This document shows, in pieces, positions 1 through 8,241 of a stretch of 64,000 nucleotides of DNA. The number at the start of each line of letters is the position of its first letter. Position 1 is the stretch's first letter. The position numbers and the translations under genes are program-made. Below the pieces are notes generated by a model. It did not search any database and was not told where the DNA came from. It saw nothing but the letters and a program-made list of their open reading frames with translations. Origin of the DNA: Arthrobacter sp. MYb214 (GTDB lineage: Bacteria > Actinomycetota > Actinomycetes > Actinomycetales > Micrococcaceae); assembly GCF_002979865.1 (NCBI RefSeq), contig NZ_PCPZ01000003.1:1-64000 (forward strand), in the 5' to 3' direction.

Positions 1-1
1 C

Positions 2-337
2 CGGCACTGCCGCACCCCGTTCTGCGACGGCATCGTGGAGGAAATAGACCACGTCAAGCAATACGCCCGCGGAGGCAAGAGCACCGTCTTCAACGGCGAT
101 GGCCGATGCGCTAGTTGCAACAAGGCCAAGGAAGCCGCCGGCTGGTACGAATACACGAGCTACGGCAACGGCCACACCATCATGATCTGTCCCGGCTCGG
201 CGATGTCCTACAAGTCCACCGCGCCACCAGCCACGGGCTACGCGCACAAGCCGTTCCCGCAATTGAGACGCGACTCGAAATGGATACAGCAACTCAAGGA
301 ACGGCTGAAGCCCCCACCCGACCAACCGGATCCATGA
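2..337 (+). CDS. HNH endonuclease, C-terminal part (5' end outside window)
   Basis: The reading frame is open from the first full codon at position 2, so the gene begins upstream of the window; the internal GTG at 35 is not a real start. The visible 111 residues carry a zinc-ribbon type HNH core: a Cys pair (CRTPFC), the ExDH segment (EEIDHVKQYARGG), an Asn, and a second Cys pair followed by Asn and Lys (CASCNKAK). This resembles the C-terminal HNH domain of the abundant actinobacterial DUF222/HNH proteins, but the DUF222 part cannot be seen. The tail is basic and proline-rich. The biological role of these proteins is generally not known. Confidence 0.75.
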   Translation, partial: RHCRTPFCDGIVEEIDHVKQYARGGKSTVFNGDGRCASCNKAKEAAGWYEYTSYGNGHTIMICPGSAMSYKSTAPPATGYAHKPFPQLRRDSKWIQQLKERLKPPPDQPDP

Positions 338-593
338 GCCGCGAGGTAAACCGATCGTTTGCACCGCTCGCCGCTATTACGTAACCACGCATCACCCCGT
401 CCCACCCCTGCTTGGCGCGCTAATCCAAACCGCCTGGCATGCATCCGCCACGCAACACTTCGATTTTCGTGCACCGCGCAAGCTGGCACCTCGTTACCGC
501 ACTGGCTTGGCACCTCTTCTTGCCGCTCATCGTGCAGATGCTGAACCCGCGAGATGCGCCACGACCACCATGCGAAGTTTTTCACCATGAGGC

Positions 594-622
594 TTGACTG
601 TGACGTGAGCCACTGAAATGAT
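594..622 (+). promoter_or_regulatory. Probable sigma-70 type promoter of the creatininase operon
   Basis: A -35 box TTGACT at 594-599 is followed after 17 bases by AATGAT (617-622). The segment CTTGAC-T-GTGACG matches the creatinase promoter at 3400-3412 except for one base, so the two promoters appear related. An inverted repeat CACTGAA-N4-TTCAGTG (611-628) covers the -10 region. The -10 assignment is inferred from spacing. Confidence 0.5.
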
Positions 623-627
623 TCAGT

Positions 628-652
628 GCAACACTGTTGCGCTTCTTGCAAC
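628..652 (+). promoter_or_regulatory. Three-half-site operator GCAAC-N3-GTTGC-N7-GCAAC (copy 1)
   Basis: Half-sites lie at 628-632 (GCAAC), 636-640 (GTTGC) and 648-652 (GCAAC). The same three half-sites with identical spacing occur at 3434-3458 upstream of creatinase. The site falls just downstream of the predicted -10 box, a position suited to repression. The likely binder is the IclR protein encoded at 6388-7161, which is an inference from cluster membership. Confidence 0.6.
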
Positions 653-717
653 CGTATTCCGATACCGAATCTTTCCCGCCTGCGGCATTACTTGCCCCAC
701 GGGTCCAGGAGAATTCC

Positions 718-1512
718 ATGCACTCAGTATTCATAGACGAACTCGATGCCCAGACTTACGCCGAGAACGTAGCGCGTACCGGATCCACCATTATCATCCC
801 GGCCGGAGCGACCGAACAGCACGGACCTCACATGCCACTGGGCGTAGATGCCATGCTCTCGCGTTCCATCGCAGAAGCCGTCGCGCAACGCACAGGTGCT
901 TTGGTTGCGCCGGCGTTGAGCTACGGGTACAAATCCCAGCCCCGCTCCGGCGGCGGCAACCACCGCAAAGGCACCACCAGCCTCGGCGGCACTTCGCTTA
1001 GCTTGATGATTGAGGACGTAGTTGCATCCTTCATCTCCCAGGGCTTCGATAATGTTGTCGTCCTCAACGGGCATTTCGAGAACTACCAGTTCATCTACGA
1101 AGGATTGGACAACGCAGTAGTCAAGTGCCGAGCCGCCGGCGCGGCGTCGCGCGCCATCCTGCTGTCTTACTGGGACTTTGTCGATGAGGAAACCTTGGCC
1201 AAGGTCTTCCCCGACGGCTTCCTCGGCTGGGACATCGAGCACGGAGGCATCCTCGAAACTTCCTTGATGCTCCTGCTCCACCCGCACCTGGTAAACATGG
1301 ATCGGGTTGTCGACCACCCGCCCGCTAAGCTCGCGCCCTATGACATCTTCCCGGAGGATCCGTCACGCACCCCGGACAGCGGTTGCCTCTCTTCTGCGAA
1401 GGGCGCCACGGCAGATCGCGGCCAGCTGCTATTCGAAACCGTCACAAACCAAGTTGCCGATGCACTCAAAGGCGAGCTGCTGCTGGGCAACATCAGCATC
1501 GAGGTGAAATAG
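718..1512 (+). CDS. Creatininase (creatinine amidohydrolase)
   Basis: Cytoplasmic metalloenzyme of the creatininase family, opening creatinine to creatine. The start ATG at 718 follows AGGAGAATTCC and gives 264 residues, the usual family size. Metal and active-site residues of Pseudomonas putida creatininase are recognisable with a one-residue offset: Glu33 and His35 in TEQHG, Asp44 in GVDA, His119 and Glu121 in NGHFEN, then Trp171 and the EHGGILETS segment. The stop is one base before the start of the BCCT transporter, so the two are one operon. Related creatininase-family amidases exist (e.g. MftE-like), but the adjoining creatinase makes creatinine the likely substrate. An upstream in-frame extension to 637 runs through the operator and is rejected. 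Confidence 0.88.
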   Translation: MHSVFIDELDAQTYAENVARTGSTIIIPAGATEQHGPHMPLGVDAMLSRSIAEAVAQRTGALVAPALSYGYKSQPRSGGGNHRKGTTSLGGTSLSLMIEDVVASFISQGFDNVVVLNGHFENYQFIYEGLDNAVVKCRAAGAASRAILLSYWDFVDEETLAKVFPDGFLGWDIEHGGILETSLMLLLHPHLVNMDRVVDHPPAKLAPYDIFPEDPSRTPDSGCLSSAKGATADRGQLLFETVTNQVADALKGELLLGNISIEVK

Positions 1513-1513
1513 C

Positions 1514-3259
1514 ATGTCTGTGGATAGCTCGACATCCCAAGACAGGAAAAAGTCCGCGAAAGCACCCCGGACCCCTGAAGGCACTAAGAAGCAAGTTGAG
1601 GTACCACGTTTCATGGGGCGGCACATACCGCCCATGGATCGACTGCTCATTCGCGTAATCCCCCCAGTACTGATTATCGCCGTGATGATTTGGGTCCTGT
1701 CCAATCCAGAAGCCGCCTCAGCCGCGATTTCCGAAATGCGCACTTTCGTCACCGGAAAATTCACCTGGCTCTTCATCTTGTATTCAGTATTCACAGTGGT
1801 GGTGTGCATTTGGCTCTCCATGAGCCGAGTAGGCAAGATCCGTCTCGGCGGCCCGAACGCCAAACCGCAGCACAGCAAATTCGCTTGGTATTCCATGCTG
1901 TTCGCTTGCGGCCAAGGCATCGGCTTGATCTTCTGGTCAGTTGCCGAACCAATTATGCTGCGCGATGAAAATCCCGTGATCCCGGCAGGGCCAAACGGTG
2001 GCGGCGAAGAAGGGGCCATTGTTTGGACCTACTTCCACTGGGGCTTGACCGCCTGGGCCATGTATTGCGCCGTTGCAGTGTGCTTGGCCTACTCGCATCA
2101 CAACCTCGGCAAGACGTTGACTTTTCGCGAGGCTACCGTGGATATCCTGCCCCGATGGTCGCGACGCGGAGCCGGCGTCATCGTTGAGCTCCTGGCAATT
2201 ATCGCGACCGTACTCGGCCTGGCTACTTCCTTCGGATTCGCAGCCATGCAGTTCACCTCCGGACTGACTTCCTTCACTGGATTAACCGCCAGCCCAATGA
2301 TGTGGTTCATGGTCATTCTGATCTTCGCTGGCATCACCTCTATTTCGGCTATCGTCGGCATCAGCAAGGGCATGGCACGGATCAGCGGATTGAACTCGAT
2401 CCTCAGTATCGTGCTGATCGCAGCGGTGCTGGTTTTCGGCCCATCGCTGTACATCATCTCGAATCTGTCCCAGACCTTTGGCAGCTTCTTCACGAACTTC
2501 GCGAATATGAGCCTGTGGACCGATTCAGGATTGGCCGCCAACACCCTGGATTCATGGCAAGACAGCTGGAATGGCTGGTGGACGGTCTTCATCTGGTGCT
2601 GGGTTATTGCCTTCTCCCCATTCGTGGCCGGATTCATTGCCCGCATTTCGCGTGGCCGTACCATCCGCGAATTCGTTCTCGGCGTGACCATCATTCCTTC
2701 ATTGATCGTGATGGTTTGGGTTGCAGTGATCGGCTCCGCAGCACTCTACTACGATGACCAGACTGATCGCGGCATCAGCAGTGCAGTCGCCGGGGACACT
2801 TCCTCCGGCTTGTTCGTCATGCTTGATTCCTTGCCTGTCGTCGGCACGGTCCTGCTAGTTGTTTCCACCATCCTGGTGGCCACCTACTACGTGACATCCT
2901 TGGACTCTGGCATTTACGCACTCAGTGAATTCGTCTCCGCCCCGGGCAAATCCGGTCCAGTCTTCCGTGTAGTCCTCGTGCTGTCTGTCGCGACGGTGAC
3001 CACCGTGCTGCTGACCATGGGCGGAACCGCGGTGGTCGATACGGTCCAAACTGGCACCATTATCGGCGCCTTCCCCTTCTCCTTCGTGATCATTTTGATG
3101 ATCATCAATTTGATCCGGAGGCTGCTCAAACGAGACAAGGCGATCAAGCAGCTGGAAAAGGACATCAACAACCCCGACCCGAATCTGGTCTTCGTAGCCG
3201 ACCCCGATGGCGGCGGAGCGATCCTCAAGGAAGACCCAGGACAGGACCCACAGAATTAA
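1514..3259 (+). CDS. BCCT-family transporter, probable creatinine/creatine uptake
   Basis: Integral membrane secondary transporter of the betaine/choline/carnitine family, 581 residues with about 12 hydrophobic segments. A 45-residue hydrophilic N-terminus precedes the first segment (near 45-65) and a charged tail of about 50 residues follows the last. The Trp-rich family signature is visible around 355-375 (WNGWWTVFIWCWVIAFSPF). The start ATG lies one base after the creatininase stop, so translation is probably coupled. A hairpin at 3285-3318 follows. Family members carry quaternary or zwitterionic amines; creatinine or creatine as substrate is inferred only from the neighbours. Confidence 0.85.
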   Translation: MSVDSSTSQDRKKSAKAPRTPEGTKKQVEVPRFMGRHIPPMDRLLIRVIPPVLIIAVMIWVLSNPEAASAAISEMRTFVTGKFTWLFILYSVFTVVVCIWLSMSRVGKIRLGGPNAKPQHSKFAWYSMLFACGQGIGLIFWSVAEPIMLRDENPVIPAGPNGGGEEGAIVWTYFHWGLTAWAMYCAVAVCLAYSHHNLGKTLTFREATVDILPRWSRRGAGVIVELLAIIATVLGLATSFGFAAMQFTSGLTSFTGLTASPMMWFMVILIFAGITSISAIVGISKGMARISGLNSILSIVLIAAVLVFGPSLYIISNLSQTFGSFFTNFANMSLWTDSGLAANTLDSWQDSWNGWWTVFIWCWVIAFSPFVAGFIARISRGRTIREFVLGVTIIPSLIVMVWVAVIGSAALYYDDQTDRGISSAVAGDTSSGLFVMLDSLPVVGTVLLVVSTILVATYYVTSLDSGIYALSEFVSAPGKSGPVFRVVLVLSVATVTTVLLTMGGTAVVDTVQTGTIIGAFPFSFVIILMIINLIRRLLKRDKAIKQLEKDINNPDPNLVFVADPDGGGAILKEDPGQDPQN

Positions 3260-3284
3260 GCAGTAGAACCCGCATTGGCATGAA

Positions 3285-3318
3285 GGCCGCGATGCTCGCC
3301 ATGATGAGCTTCGCGGCC
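3285..3318 (+). terminator. Hairpin after the creatininase-BCCT operon
   Basis: Stem GGCCGCGA (3285-3292) pairs with TCGCGGCC (3311-3318), extended by GCTC/GAGC across one T-T mismatch, with an eight-base loop. No T-run follows, so it may be a factor-dependent or weak terminator. Confidence 0.5.
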
Positions 3319-3400
3319 TCCTGCATTACCTCGTGGTTTTCATATTCATGCAGGACAATTCCGATCTTGTGCACTGCAGAAAAAGTTTTCACAATCGCCC

Positions 3401-3429
3401 TTGACAGTGACGCAGCGCACACATAATCT
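3401..3429 (+). promoter_or_regulatory. Probable sigma-70 type promoter of creatinase
   Basis: A consensus -35 box TTGACA (3401-3406) is followed after exactly 17 bases by TAATCT (3424-3429). The -35 side matches that of the creatininase promoter. The operator starts five bases after the -10 box. Confidence 0.65.
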
Positions 3430-3433
3430 AAAT

Positions 3434-3458
3434 GCAACGGCGTTGCATTGAGCGCAAC
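3434..3458 (+). promoter_or_regulatory. Three-half-site operator GCAAC-N3-GTTGC-N7-GCAAC (copy 2)
   Basis: Half-sites are at 3434-3438, 3442-3446 and 3454-3458, with the same spacing as copy 1 at 628-652. Here the first two belong to a perfect palindrome, AATGCAACG-G-CGTTGCATT (3431-3449). A palindrome plus a third direct repeat two helical turns away recalls the arrangement reported for the IclR protein PcaU. The site overlaps the predicted transcription start. Confidence 0.65.
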
Positions 3459-3554
3459 ACGTACTTCTTCTCCGGCGATTCCCATGAATCCTCGCAATCC
3501 ATCTGATTGGGCCGGCCTCCCTTGACAGTTGATTTCCCACAAGGAGCCAAAACC

Positions 3555-4808
3555 ATGACTACCGCCAATATCGCCACCAATGTTTCCGAACTGGCCCGAC
3601 TGAAGACCCTGCACAACGGCGCCAAGGAGCAGCTGACCTTCTCGGATGCCGAGTTCGAGCGCCGCCTGGCCGGCCTGCGCCAGATCATGGCCACGAAGTC
3701 GCTGGACGCAGTCATCCTGACCAGCTACCACGGCATCAAGTACTACTCGGACTTCCTGTACACCACCTTCGGCCGCAACTACGCGCTGGTGGTCACCGCC
3801 AGCAACTCCACCACCGTCACCGCGAACATCGATGCCGGCATGCCATGGCGCACCAGCTACGGCGACAACATCGTGTACACCGACTGGAAGCGCGACAACT
3901 TCTTCTACGGCCTGCAGGAAGCACTTAAGCGCGACGGCGTGAAGGCAACCCGGATCGGCGTGGAAGACGACTTCCTGCCGGGCCGCACCCGCCAGCAGAT
4001 CGCCGACACCTTCGACGGCGCAACCCTGGTGGATGTCTCGCAGGACGCCATGCGCCAGCGCATGATCAAGTCCGCCGAGGAAATCGAGGTCATCAAGCAC
4101 GGTGCACGCATCGGCGACCTGGGCGGCGAAGCCATCAAGGCAGCGATCCGCGAAGGCATCAGCGAATACGAGGTCGCACTGATCGGCACCGAGGCGATGG
4201 TGCACGAGATTGCCAAGACTTTCCCGCACCGCGAAGTGCGCGATACGTGGGTCTGGTTCCAATCGGGCATCAACACCGATGGCGCCCACAACTGGGCCAC
4301 CACCCGCAAGCTTGAGCGCGGGGACATCCTCTCGCTGAACTGCTTCCCGATGACCTCCGGCTACTACACCGCGCTGGAGCGCACCCTGTTCCTCGGCGAG
4401 CCGGATGCCCGCAGCCTGGAACTGTGGAACGTCAACGTCGAGGTCCACAAGCGTGGCCTGGAGCTAATCAAGCCCGGAGCAGTCTGCAAGGACATCGCAG
4501 CGGAGCTGAACGAAATCTACATCTCCCACGGCCTGCTGCCGAACCGCACCTTCGGCTACGGCCACTCCTTCGGCGTGCTCTCGCACTACTACGGCCGCGA
4601 AGCTGGCCTGGAACTGCGCGAGGACATCGAGACTGTCCTGGAGCCGGGCATGGTCGTTTCGATGGAGCCAATGATCACCGTCGCTGATGGCGAGCCAGGT
4701 GCCGGCGGCTACCGCGAGCACGACATCCTGGTCATCGGCGAGGACGGTGGCGTCGAGAACATCACCAAGTTCGGCTTCGGCCCGGACAACAACATCATCG
4801 ATGCCTAG
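3555..4808 (+). CDS. Creatinase (creatine amidinohydrolase)
   Basis: Cytoplasmic enzyme hydrolysing creatine to sarcosine and urea; it has the pita-bread fold of M24 peptidases without metal. The ATG at 3555 has AAGGAG eight bases upstream and gives 417 residues. Active-site residues of the Pseudomonas enzyme (His232, Glu262, Glu358) correspond with a constant 13-residue offset to His245 in DGAHN, Glu275 in TALERTLF and Glu371 in SMEP. The segment GYGHSFGVLSHYYGREAG is also typical. It is transcribed from its own promoter and operator, separately from creatininase, and is followed by a strong terminator. An M24 prolidase is the alternative, but the metal ligands of prolidases are absent. Confidence 0.92.
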   Translation: MTTANIATNVSELARLKTLHNGAKEQLTFSDAEFERRLAGLRQIMATKSLDAVILTSYHGIKYYSDFLYTTFGRNYALVVTASNSTTVTANIDAGMPWRTSYGDNIVYTDWKRDNFFYGLQEALKRDGVKATRIGVEDDFLPGRTRQQIADTFDGATLVDVSQDAMRQRMIKSAEEIEVIKHGARIGDLGGEAIKAAIREGISEYEVALIGTEAMVHEIAKTFPHREVRDTWVWFQSGINTDGAHNWATTRKLERGDILSLNCFPMTSGYYTALERTLFLGEPDARSLELWNVNVEVHKRGLELIKPGAVCKDIAAELNEIYISHGLLPNRTFGYGHSFGVLSHYYGREAGLELREDIETVLEPGMVVSMEPMITVADGEPGAGGYREHDILVIGEDGGVENITKFGFGPDNNIIDA

Positions 4809-4821
4809 GGGCAACTGATAA

Positions 4822-4860
4822 CCGTGGGGCGGGGCCCGAGCCCCGCCCCACGGCTGCTTT
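4822..4860 (+). terminator. Strong rho-independent terminator after creatinase
   Basis: A perfect 14-bp stem CCGTGGGGCGGGGC (4822-4835) / GCCCCGCCCCACGG (4840-4853) with a CCGA loop, followed by CTGCTTT. Confidence 0.75.
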
Positions 4861-5000
4861 AGCCATCTGGGGCGCAGCAAGCAGGGGGCTGTGCCTAGAA
4901 CCGAAGACCACCCACCGGTCTGTCGAAACACTTCATCATTCCAGCGGCATCAAAGCCAGGACTGGCCAAAGCCGTTGCCCTCCAGAGGCGGTTTCACCCC

Positions 5001-6356
5001 ATGAACCATTCCAGCAATTCCCCATTGCAAGCCCCCACCGGAACCACGGCCGCAGCGTCCACCTGCGTGCCCCAGTCCCGCACCATTGACGCGAAGACCC
5101 GCCGCAAGGTGATCGCTGCCAGCTTCATCGGCAACTTCGTGGAATGGTTCGACTACGCAGCCTACGGCTACTTCGCCGTCACCATCGCCGCCGTATTCTT
5201 CCCCAGCGACGACCCCCAAGCTGGTCTGCTGATGACTTTCGGGGTATTCGCCATCTCCTTCCTGGTCCGTCCTGTCGGCGGGTTCATTTGGGGGCATCTG
5301 GGCGACAAGATCGGCCGGCGTGAAGCCCTGTCGTGGTCGATCCTGCTGATGACCGGTGCCACCTTCTGCATAGCGCTGCTCCCCGGCTACGCATCCATCG
5401 GTTTTGGCGCGCCTCTGCTGCTCCTGGCCCTGCGTCTGGTCCAGGGCTTCTCTGCCGCCGGCGAGTATGCCGGCGCCTCCGCCTTTCTGGTCGAGTACGC
5501 GCCGGCCAACCGGCGCGGCCTATACGCGGCAGTGGTTCCGGCGAGCACTGCCACCGGCCTGCTCTTCGGCTCACTGATGGCCGCCGGGCTGACCGGGTTG
5601 CTGTCAACCGGGGATCTGGAGTCCTGGGGATGGCGCATACCGTTCTTGCTGGCCGCGCCCATGGGGCTCATTGGCCGCTATATCCGCACCAAGCTGGAGG
5701 ATTCACCAGCTTTCCTTGAAGCATCATCCGAGTCCTCCACTCCTGAGGGATCCCCAGTCGGGTCGTTGCTGAAGAACCACTGGCGCCAGCTGGTCCAGGC
5801 TGCGGGTGCGGTGCTGCTGAACGCCGTGGGCTTCTATGTAATCCTTTCCTACATGCCGACTTATCTATCCGAAGAGCTCGGACTGGACGCCACCCGTTCC
5901 TACCTGGCAACGACCGTTGCGCTGTTGGCCTACGTTGGTTTCATCTTTGTCACCGGCATGCTTTCGGATCGTTTCGGACGCAAGCGCGTCTTGATCAGCG
6001 CATCGATTCTGTTCATCCTGTTCACCGTTCCTGCCTTCATGGCTTTGGAATCAGGAAACTTCCTGGTCATTGTCTTGGTCCAGATCCTGCTCGGCGCGAT
6101 GCTCACGCTCAACGACGGCACCCTTCCGAGCTACCTCGCGGAAATGTTCCCCACCAAGGTCCGCTACTCCGGCTTCGCAGTGTCGTTCAACCTCTCGAAT
6201 GCATTGTTTGGCGGAACCGCACCGTTCGTGGCCACATTACTGATTGCCACTAGCGGCAACGTCCTTGCCCCCGGCTGGTACTTGATGGGCGCAGCGGTGA
6301 TTTCGCTGGTGGCGGTGGCCTGCTCGGTCGAAACCAGCCGCAAACCACTAGTCTGA
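5001..6356 (+). CDS. MFS transporter, metabolite:H+ symporter (MHS) type
   Basis: Twelve-segment major facilitator of 451 residues, inner membrane. The N-terminus has the MHS-type pattern (SFIGNFVEWFDYAAYGY, about residues 38-54), and motif A is present between segments 2 and 3 as GHLGDKIGRRE; a second such loop, SDRFGRKRV, lies between segments 8 and 9. MHS carriers import organic acids, betaines and related small molecules. Its place between creatinase and the IclR gene suggests import of creatine, creatinine or a breakdown product such as sarcosine; this is inference. The start at 5001 follows CAGAGGCGG. The preceding terminator implies a separate transcript, but I see no clear promoter or operator copy in 4861-5000. 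Confidence 0.8.
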   Translation: MNHSSNSPLQAPTGTTAAASTCVPQSRTIDAKTRRKVIAASFIGNFVEWFDYAAYGYFAVTIAAVFFPSDDPQAGLLMTFGVFAISFLVRPVGGFIWGHLGDKIGRREALSWSILLMTGATFCIALLPGYASIGFGAPLLLLALRLVQGFSAAGEYAGASAFLVEYAPANRRGLYAAVVPASTATGLLFGSLMAAGLTGLLSTGDLESWGWRIPFLLAAPMGLIGRYIRTKLEDSPAFLEASSESSTPEGSPVGSLLKNHWRQLVQAAGAVLLNAVGFYVILSYMPTYLSEELGLDATRSYLATTVALLAYVGFIFVTGMLSDRFGRKRVLISASILFILFTVPAFMALESGNFLVIVLVQILLGAMLTLNDGTLPSYLAEMFPTKVRYSGFAVSFNLSNALFGGTAPFVATLLIATSGNVLAPGWYLMGAAVISLVAVACSVETSRKPLV

Positions 6357-6387
6357 GCCGTAGGATAGTAGCAACTCAGGAGGGGAA

Positions 6388-7161
6388 ATGACTGAAATTC
6401 GCAGTGAAACCCGAGGCACCTCGGTGATCGTCAACGTGCTCGATGTGCTCCGTTGCTTCACCGTTGAGCGCCCGGTAGTGGGCGTCACCGAAATCGCGGA
6501 GCAGGTCGGCCTCCACAAATCGAGCGTCTCGCGCATTCTGGCCACCCTTGAGCAGGAACGCGTTGTGGATCGCGACGCGGAAACCCGCAAGTACCGCTTG
6601 GGTGTCGGCCTGATTGCCATTGCCGGACCATTGCTTGCCAACCTGGACGTGCGGCAGGTGGCTTACCCCATTCTGGAAGATCTGCGTGAAGCTACCGGCG
6701 AGACCGCTGTACTGAACATCTGGGACGGCAGCGAGTCGATTTCGGTAGAACAGCTGCCTTCAACCCATCTGGTCAAGCACACCTCGGTCATGGGGTCGCG
6801 GTACCGTTCGGGGCTGAGCGCTACCGTCCAGGTATTCCTCGCCAATGAGGATCCAGTACGCCGCGCGGAGCTGATCTCCAACGGAGAGATCGATCTTGCC
6901 GGCACGGCCCCCGCCGAATACCAGGCACGCCTGGATCTTGTACGCGAGCTGGGCTACGCGGTCAACTACGGCGAGACCTCCGCCGAGGAGGTCGGAGTGG
7001 CCGCAGGAATTCTCGATCACCGCGGTGAACTCGTCGCCTGCGCCATGACCGCCGCTCCGTTCTACCGCATCGGCGCCGATGAGCTGGAGCAGCTTTGCTC
7101 CAGCACCCGTGCCGCAGCAAGGCGAATCAGCACCAGGCTGGGATACCAGGCGGAGGGATAG
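6388..7161 (+). CDS. IclR-family transcriptional regulator (probable creatinine regulon regulator)
   Basis: DNA-binding repressor or activator of 257 residues. The N-terminal winged helix spans about 10-75 (VTEIAEQVGLHKSSVSRILA is the helix-turn-helix), followed by the IclR effector domain to the end. Start ATG 6388 has AGGAGGGG just upstream. It lies 31 bases after the MFS gene and two bases before the cupin gene, so these three are probably co-transcribed. The paired three-half-site operators at 628-652 and 3434-3458 are the obvious candidate targets, because IclR proteins such as PcaU use palindrome-plus-direct-repeat sites. Effector unknown, presumably creatinine, creatine or sarcosine. 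Confidence 0.85.
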   Translation: MTEIRSETRGTSVIVNVLDVLRCFTVERPVVGVTEIAEQVGLHKSSVSRILATLEQERVVDRDAETRKYRLGVGLIAIAGPLLANLDVRQVAYPILEDLREATGETAVLNIWDGSESISVEQLPSTHLVKHTSVMGSRYRSGLSATVQVFLANEDPVRRAELISNGEIDLAGTAPAEYQARLDLVRELGYAVNYGETSAEEVGVAAGILDHRGELVACAMTAAPFYRIGADELEQLCSSTRAAARRISTRLGYQAEG

Positions 7162-7163
7162 CC

Positions 7164-7580
7164 ATGGATCCGTTTGAAGCGCGCGATGCCCATGCCTTCG
7201 ACTACCGGATGCACGAAGGCTCAGCCATGAAGGTCAGCCACCACTTCGCCGGGCACACCGGGATGCCGGTAGCCATCCAGACCTGGGTGATAGAACCAGG
7301 CGGCTTCGAGGGCTTCCATCGCCACGAGGGCCAGGGAGCTTTGCAGGAGTTCTACCAGGTGATCGAGGGCCGGGCGCGGATGCGGGTCGGCGAGCGCGTA
7401 TACGAGCTCGGTCCCGGTGACAGCGTATTGGCCGATGCCGGAGTGGACCACGACCTGTGCAATCCCGGCGGCACGGACCTGCGCGTGCTCACTGTTTGGG
7501 GCCCGCCGGGCGCCGCCGACTTCTCGGACTTCGGTTCGCACCAGATTGCGCAGCGCGGTCATCCAGGCGGCCTGGCTTAG
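7164..7580 (+). CDS. Small single-domain cupin protein
   Basis: A 138-residue beta-barrel protein with both cupin motifs: GGFEGFHRHEGQGALQEFYQ (metal-binding His, His and Glu, roughly residues 46-65) and the second motif near GPGDSVLADAGVDHDLCNPG. The ATG at 7164 lies two bases after the IclR stop with GGAGGGA before it, so it is translationally coupled to the regulator. Reaction unknown; such proteins can be isomerases, dioxygenases or binding proteins. Its coupling suggests a part in creatinine or downstream metabolism, but nothing in the sequence proves it. Confidence 0.75.
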   Translation: MDPFEARDAHAFDYRMHEGSAMKVSHHFAGHTGMPVAIQTWVIEPGGFEGFHRHEGQGALQEFYQVIEGRARMRVGERVYELGPGDSVLADAGVDHDLCNPGGTDLRVLTVWGPPGAADFSDFGSHQIAQRGHPGGLA

Positions 7581-7637
7581 CTGGGAGTTTGCCCGAGGGC
7601 CTTTTGCCACCCCTCACCCCGGTGCTGAAGTGGTTCC

Positions 7638-8225
7638 ATGGATTACAACATCGGCTATTTCATCGGTTCGCTCGCCACGAACTCCATCAACCGCGTCCTG
7701 TCCAAGGCCCTGATAGCCCTGGCACCTGAAAACCTCAGTTTCACGGAAATCCCGATCAGCGATCTGCCCTTGTATAGCGCTGACTACGATGATAATTATC
7801 CCGAAGCCGGGACCGCGCTAAAGACCGCCATCGAGGCCTCGGACGGCCTGCTATTCATCAGCCCGGAGTACAACCGTTCAATTCCCGGTGCGCTGAAAAA
7901 TGCCATCGACTGGGGTTCGCGGCCCTGGGGCACCAACTCCTTCGCCCGCAAGCCCACCGGCCTGCTCGGCGCTTCGGTCGGAGCCATCGGTACCGCGGTC
8001 ATGCAGTCCAGCATGCGCAGCGTCCTCAGCTTCCTGGATGCCCCGCAGCTGAACTCCCCCGAGGTCTACCTGCAGTACCGTCCCGAAGACTTCGGCGAGG
8101 ACGGGAGCATCAGCAACCCGGACACCGAGAAGTTCCTGGCCCACTACATGGGCGAATACGCGGCGTTCGTTGAGCGTGTGCTCGATGCGACAGCTGCGGG
8201 TCATATCGGAGACGAAGGAATGTAG
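7638..8225 (+). CDS. NAD(P)H-dependent FMN reductase family protein
   Basis: Flavodoxin-fold protein of 195 residues in the NADPH_FMN_red family (ArsH/SsuE/azoreductase-like). Typical segments are the N-terminal phosphate-binding loop IGSLATNSINRVL (about 8-20) and SPEYNRSIPGALKNAIDW (about 75-92). Such enzymes reduce FMN or quinones in the cytoplasm. It lies 57 bases after the cupin gene on the same strand, with a CC-rich intergenic segment and no clear promoter, so it could be part of that operon or separate. The exact substrate cannot be named. Confidence 0.8.
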   Translation: MDYNIGYFIGSLATNSINRVLSKALIALAPENLSFTEIPISDLPLYSADYDDNYPEAGTALKTAIEASDGLLFISPEYNRSIPGALKNAIDWGSRPWGTNSFARKPTGLLGASVGAIGTAVMQSSMRSVLSFLDAPQLNSPEVYLQYRPEDFGEDGSISNPDTEKFLAHYMGEYAAFVERVLDATAAGHIGDEGM

Positions 8226-8241
8226 CCGCCTCCAACGTCCA

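Larger units (their letters stand above)
338..717. other. Intergenic region upstream of creatininase
   Basis: I see no convincing gene in these 380 bases. The right half holds the promoter (594-622) and operator (628-652) of the creatininase gene. The left half (338-590) shows no clear hairpin terminator or coding frame with a ribosome site. Short frames here lack both a Shine-Dalgarno sequence and any recognisable protein pattern. Confidence 0.5.

Noticed and set aside
35-337. GTG at 35 as start of the HNH protein
   Set aside because: The frame is open to the window edge and the first Cys pair of the HNH domain lies before 35, so the gene starts upstream.
637-717. N-terminal extension of creatininase from ATG 637
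   Set aside because: It would translate the operator, and ATG 718 has a good ribosome site and matches the family length.
3225-4448. 407-codon minus-strand frame over creatinase
   Set aside because: It is a mirror of the creatinase frame in high-GC DNA, without ribosome site or recognisable protein.
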